DNA of 64,000 nucleotides from Aquanectria penicillioides (Eukaryota; Ascomycota; Sordariomycetes; Hypocreales; Nectriaceae): positions 682,001 through 746,000 of the forward strand of contig PYIU01000002.1 of assembly GCA_003415625.1 (NCBI GenBank). The letters run 5' to 3'. This document shows positions 62,972-64,000 of the stretch, in pieces. A program made the position numbers and the translations under genes. Within the stretch, counting starts at the first letter, position 1. Each line of letters starts with the position of its first letter. A model generated the notes under the pieces. The model was not told where the DNA came from. It searched no databases and was given only the letters and a program-made list of their open reading frames with translations.

Positions 62972-64000
62972 TTATTGCTATTACTTTTTTATTATAATTT
63001 TAATTATTTTATATAATTAGCTTAAGCTTAATTTATTTAATTTATATATAAAATAAATATAAATTATAATTAATTAATATTTATATCTATAAAGATTAAA
63101 CTTTATACTAAAAAATAATAAATATTATAGATTATAGTTCTTAAAAATTATATTTAAAACTAAAACCTTTAAAACTTAATAGACTTAAGTAAGAATAATA
63201 AGCCCTTTAATATTATAAAAAAATAAACTATATTTATAATTGCTATTATAAAAGCTAAATATAATAAGGCAATCCCTTAAGAAAGATATAAATTAAAATT
63301 TTTAGTATATTATTCTTTAATCTTTAAGGAATATTAAAAGAAATAAGCTAATATTAAAATTAAAGTATTTAAAGCTTAAGCAATATAAATATAAATTATA
63401 AATACTATAGAATTAAGTATTTATATTTTTATTTAATAGAATTTCTTTAATTAACTTTAAATTTAAATCTATTAAATTATCTTAAAGCAATTTATAAAGA
63501 AAATTATAAAGTAATTAGTATTAAGTAAAATAAGCTTAAAAGAAAAAGCTTATAGATACTATAAAGTAATGCTTTAAGAAGCTAAATGTATAAATATTAA
63601 TCCTTAAATTTAATATATTAGCTAAAATAAGGCTTATATAAATAAAATATACTATAAAATTCTAAAGATTTAAAGAAATATTAGAATTTAAGATTTCCTT
63701 AATACTATTAAAAAGCGCTTTAAATTAATTTAAGTAAATTACTAATTAATAGATTTAATTATAAGTAAAATAAAGGGTAAGAAACTAAAAGAAATACTTT
63801 TAGATTATATTAATATTTTTAATATATTTATTACTATTAATAAAAATATTTACTTTTAAAAATATAAAGTATTTATATTATTAAGTAAATACTTTAATAG
63901 CTAGAAATATAATTGCTTATATAAAGTAACTTTTAAGTACTTTTAGAAAGCAAAAGAATATTAAATTATAAAGTATATATTAATTAAAAAGAAATAAAAG
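62630..64000 (+). mobile_element. Second copy of Copia element A, plus strand, runs off the right edge
   Basis: Begins with a 239-bp LTR (62630-62868) that is the reverse complement of the LTR at 55153-55391. The following 1.1 kb, reverse-complemented, matches 54575-55152 and then about 39345-39908 without element B between them. This copy therefore keeps the uninterrupted arrangement. It should read 5' LTR, leader and start of gag on the plus strand. RIP has converted everything from about 62760 on. Confidence 0.9.

Noticed and set aside
1..64000. CRISPR arrays, rRNA genes, bacterial-type operons
   Set aside because: None seen; the DNA is eukaryotic with spliceosomal introns.

Overview
The window looks like nuclear DNA of a filamentous ascomycete (Pezizomycotina; Sordariomycetes, perhaps Hypocreales, is my inference). 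The evidence is short GT-AG introns of about 47-114 bp, fungal gene families (Atg17, Pns1, an NRPS-like A-T-R-R enzyme, an AA16 lytic polysaccharide monooxygenase, TPR-CHAT), and long AT-rich blocks of transposons with the C-to-T/G-to-A scars of repeat-induced point mutation (RIP).

Layout. 1-33.5 kb is a normal-GC gene region: the 5' part of a secreted AA16 LPMO (minus, runs off the left edge), an A-T-R1-R2 reductase like fungal glycine betaine reductase (minus), a Dip5-like amino-acid permease (minus), a large TPR-CHAT putative protease (minus), a PNS1 choline-transporter-like membrane protein (plus), a possible 67-residue membrane protein (minus), ATG17 (minus) and a calpain-like cysteine protease (minus). 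33.6-55.4 kb is one AT-rich block made of three LTR retrotransposons nested like dolls: a Copia element (A, minus) holds a second Copia element (B, plus), which holds a Gypsy element (C, minus). LTR lengths are identical within each pair (239, 224 and 193 bp), and 5-bp target-site duplications are visible for B (GAGGT) and C (AATAT). 55.4-62.6 kb is a small normal-GC island with a Nudix ADP-sugar hydrolase, an unrecognised gene with CxxC pairs, and a NiCoT nickel/cobalt transporter. From 62.63 kb a second copy of element A begins on the opposite strand and runs off the right edge.

How things fit together. Most genes are unrelated housekeeping or accessory functions (autophagy, transport, betaine/choline metabolism, polysaccharide oxidation) and I see no biosynthetic cluster. 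The TPR-CHAT gene is the most likely defence or cell-death component, but no effector gene is recognisable next to it.

Caution for users. Four genes (AA16, A-T-R-R, permease, TPR-CHAT), and probably the 59-kb gene, are broken by single-base indels, nearly all one base missing from a short run. The A-T-R-R, permease and TPR-CHAT genes each regain a full frame with one added base. This looks like residual assembly error rather than gene decay, but I cannot prove it. All exon limits, motif positions and repeat boundaries were read by eye.
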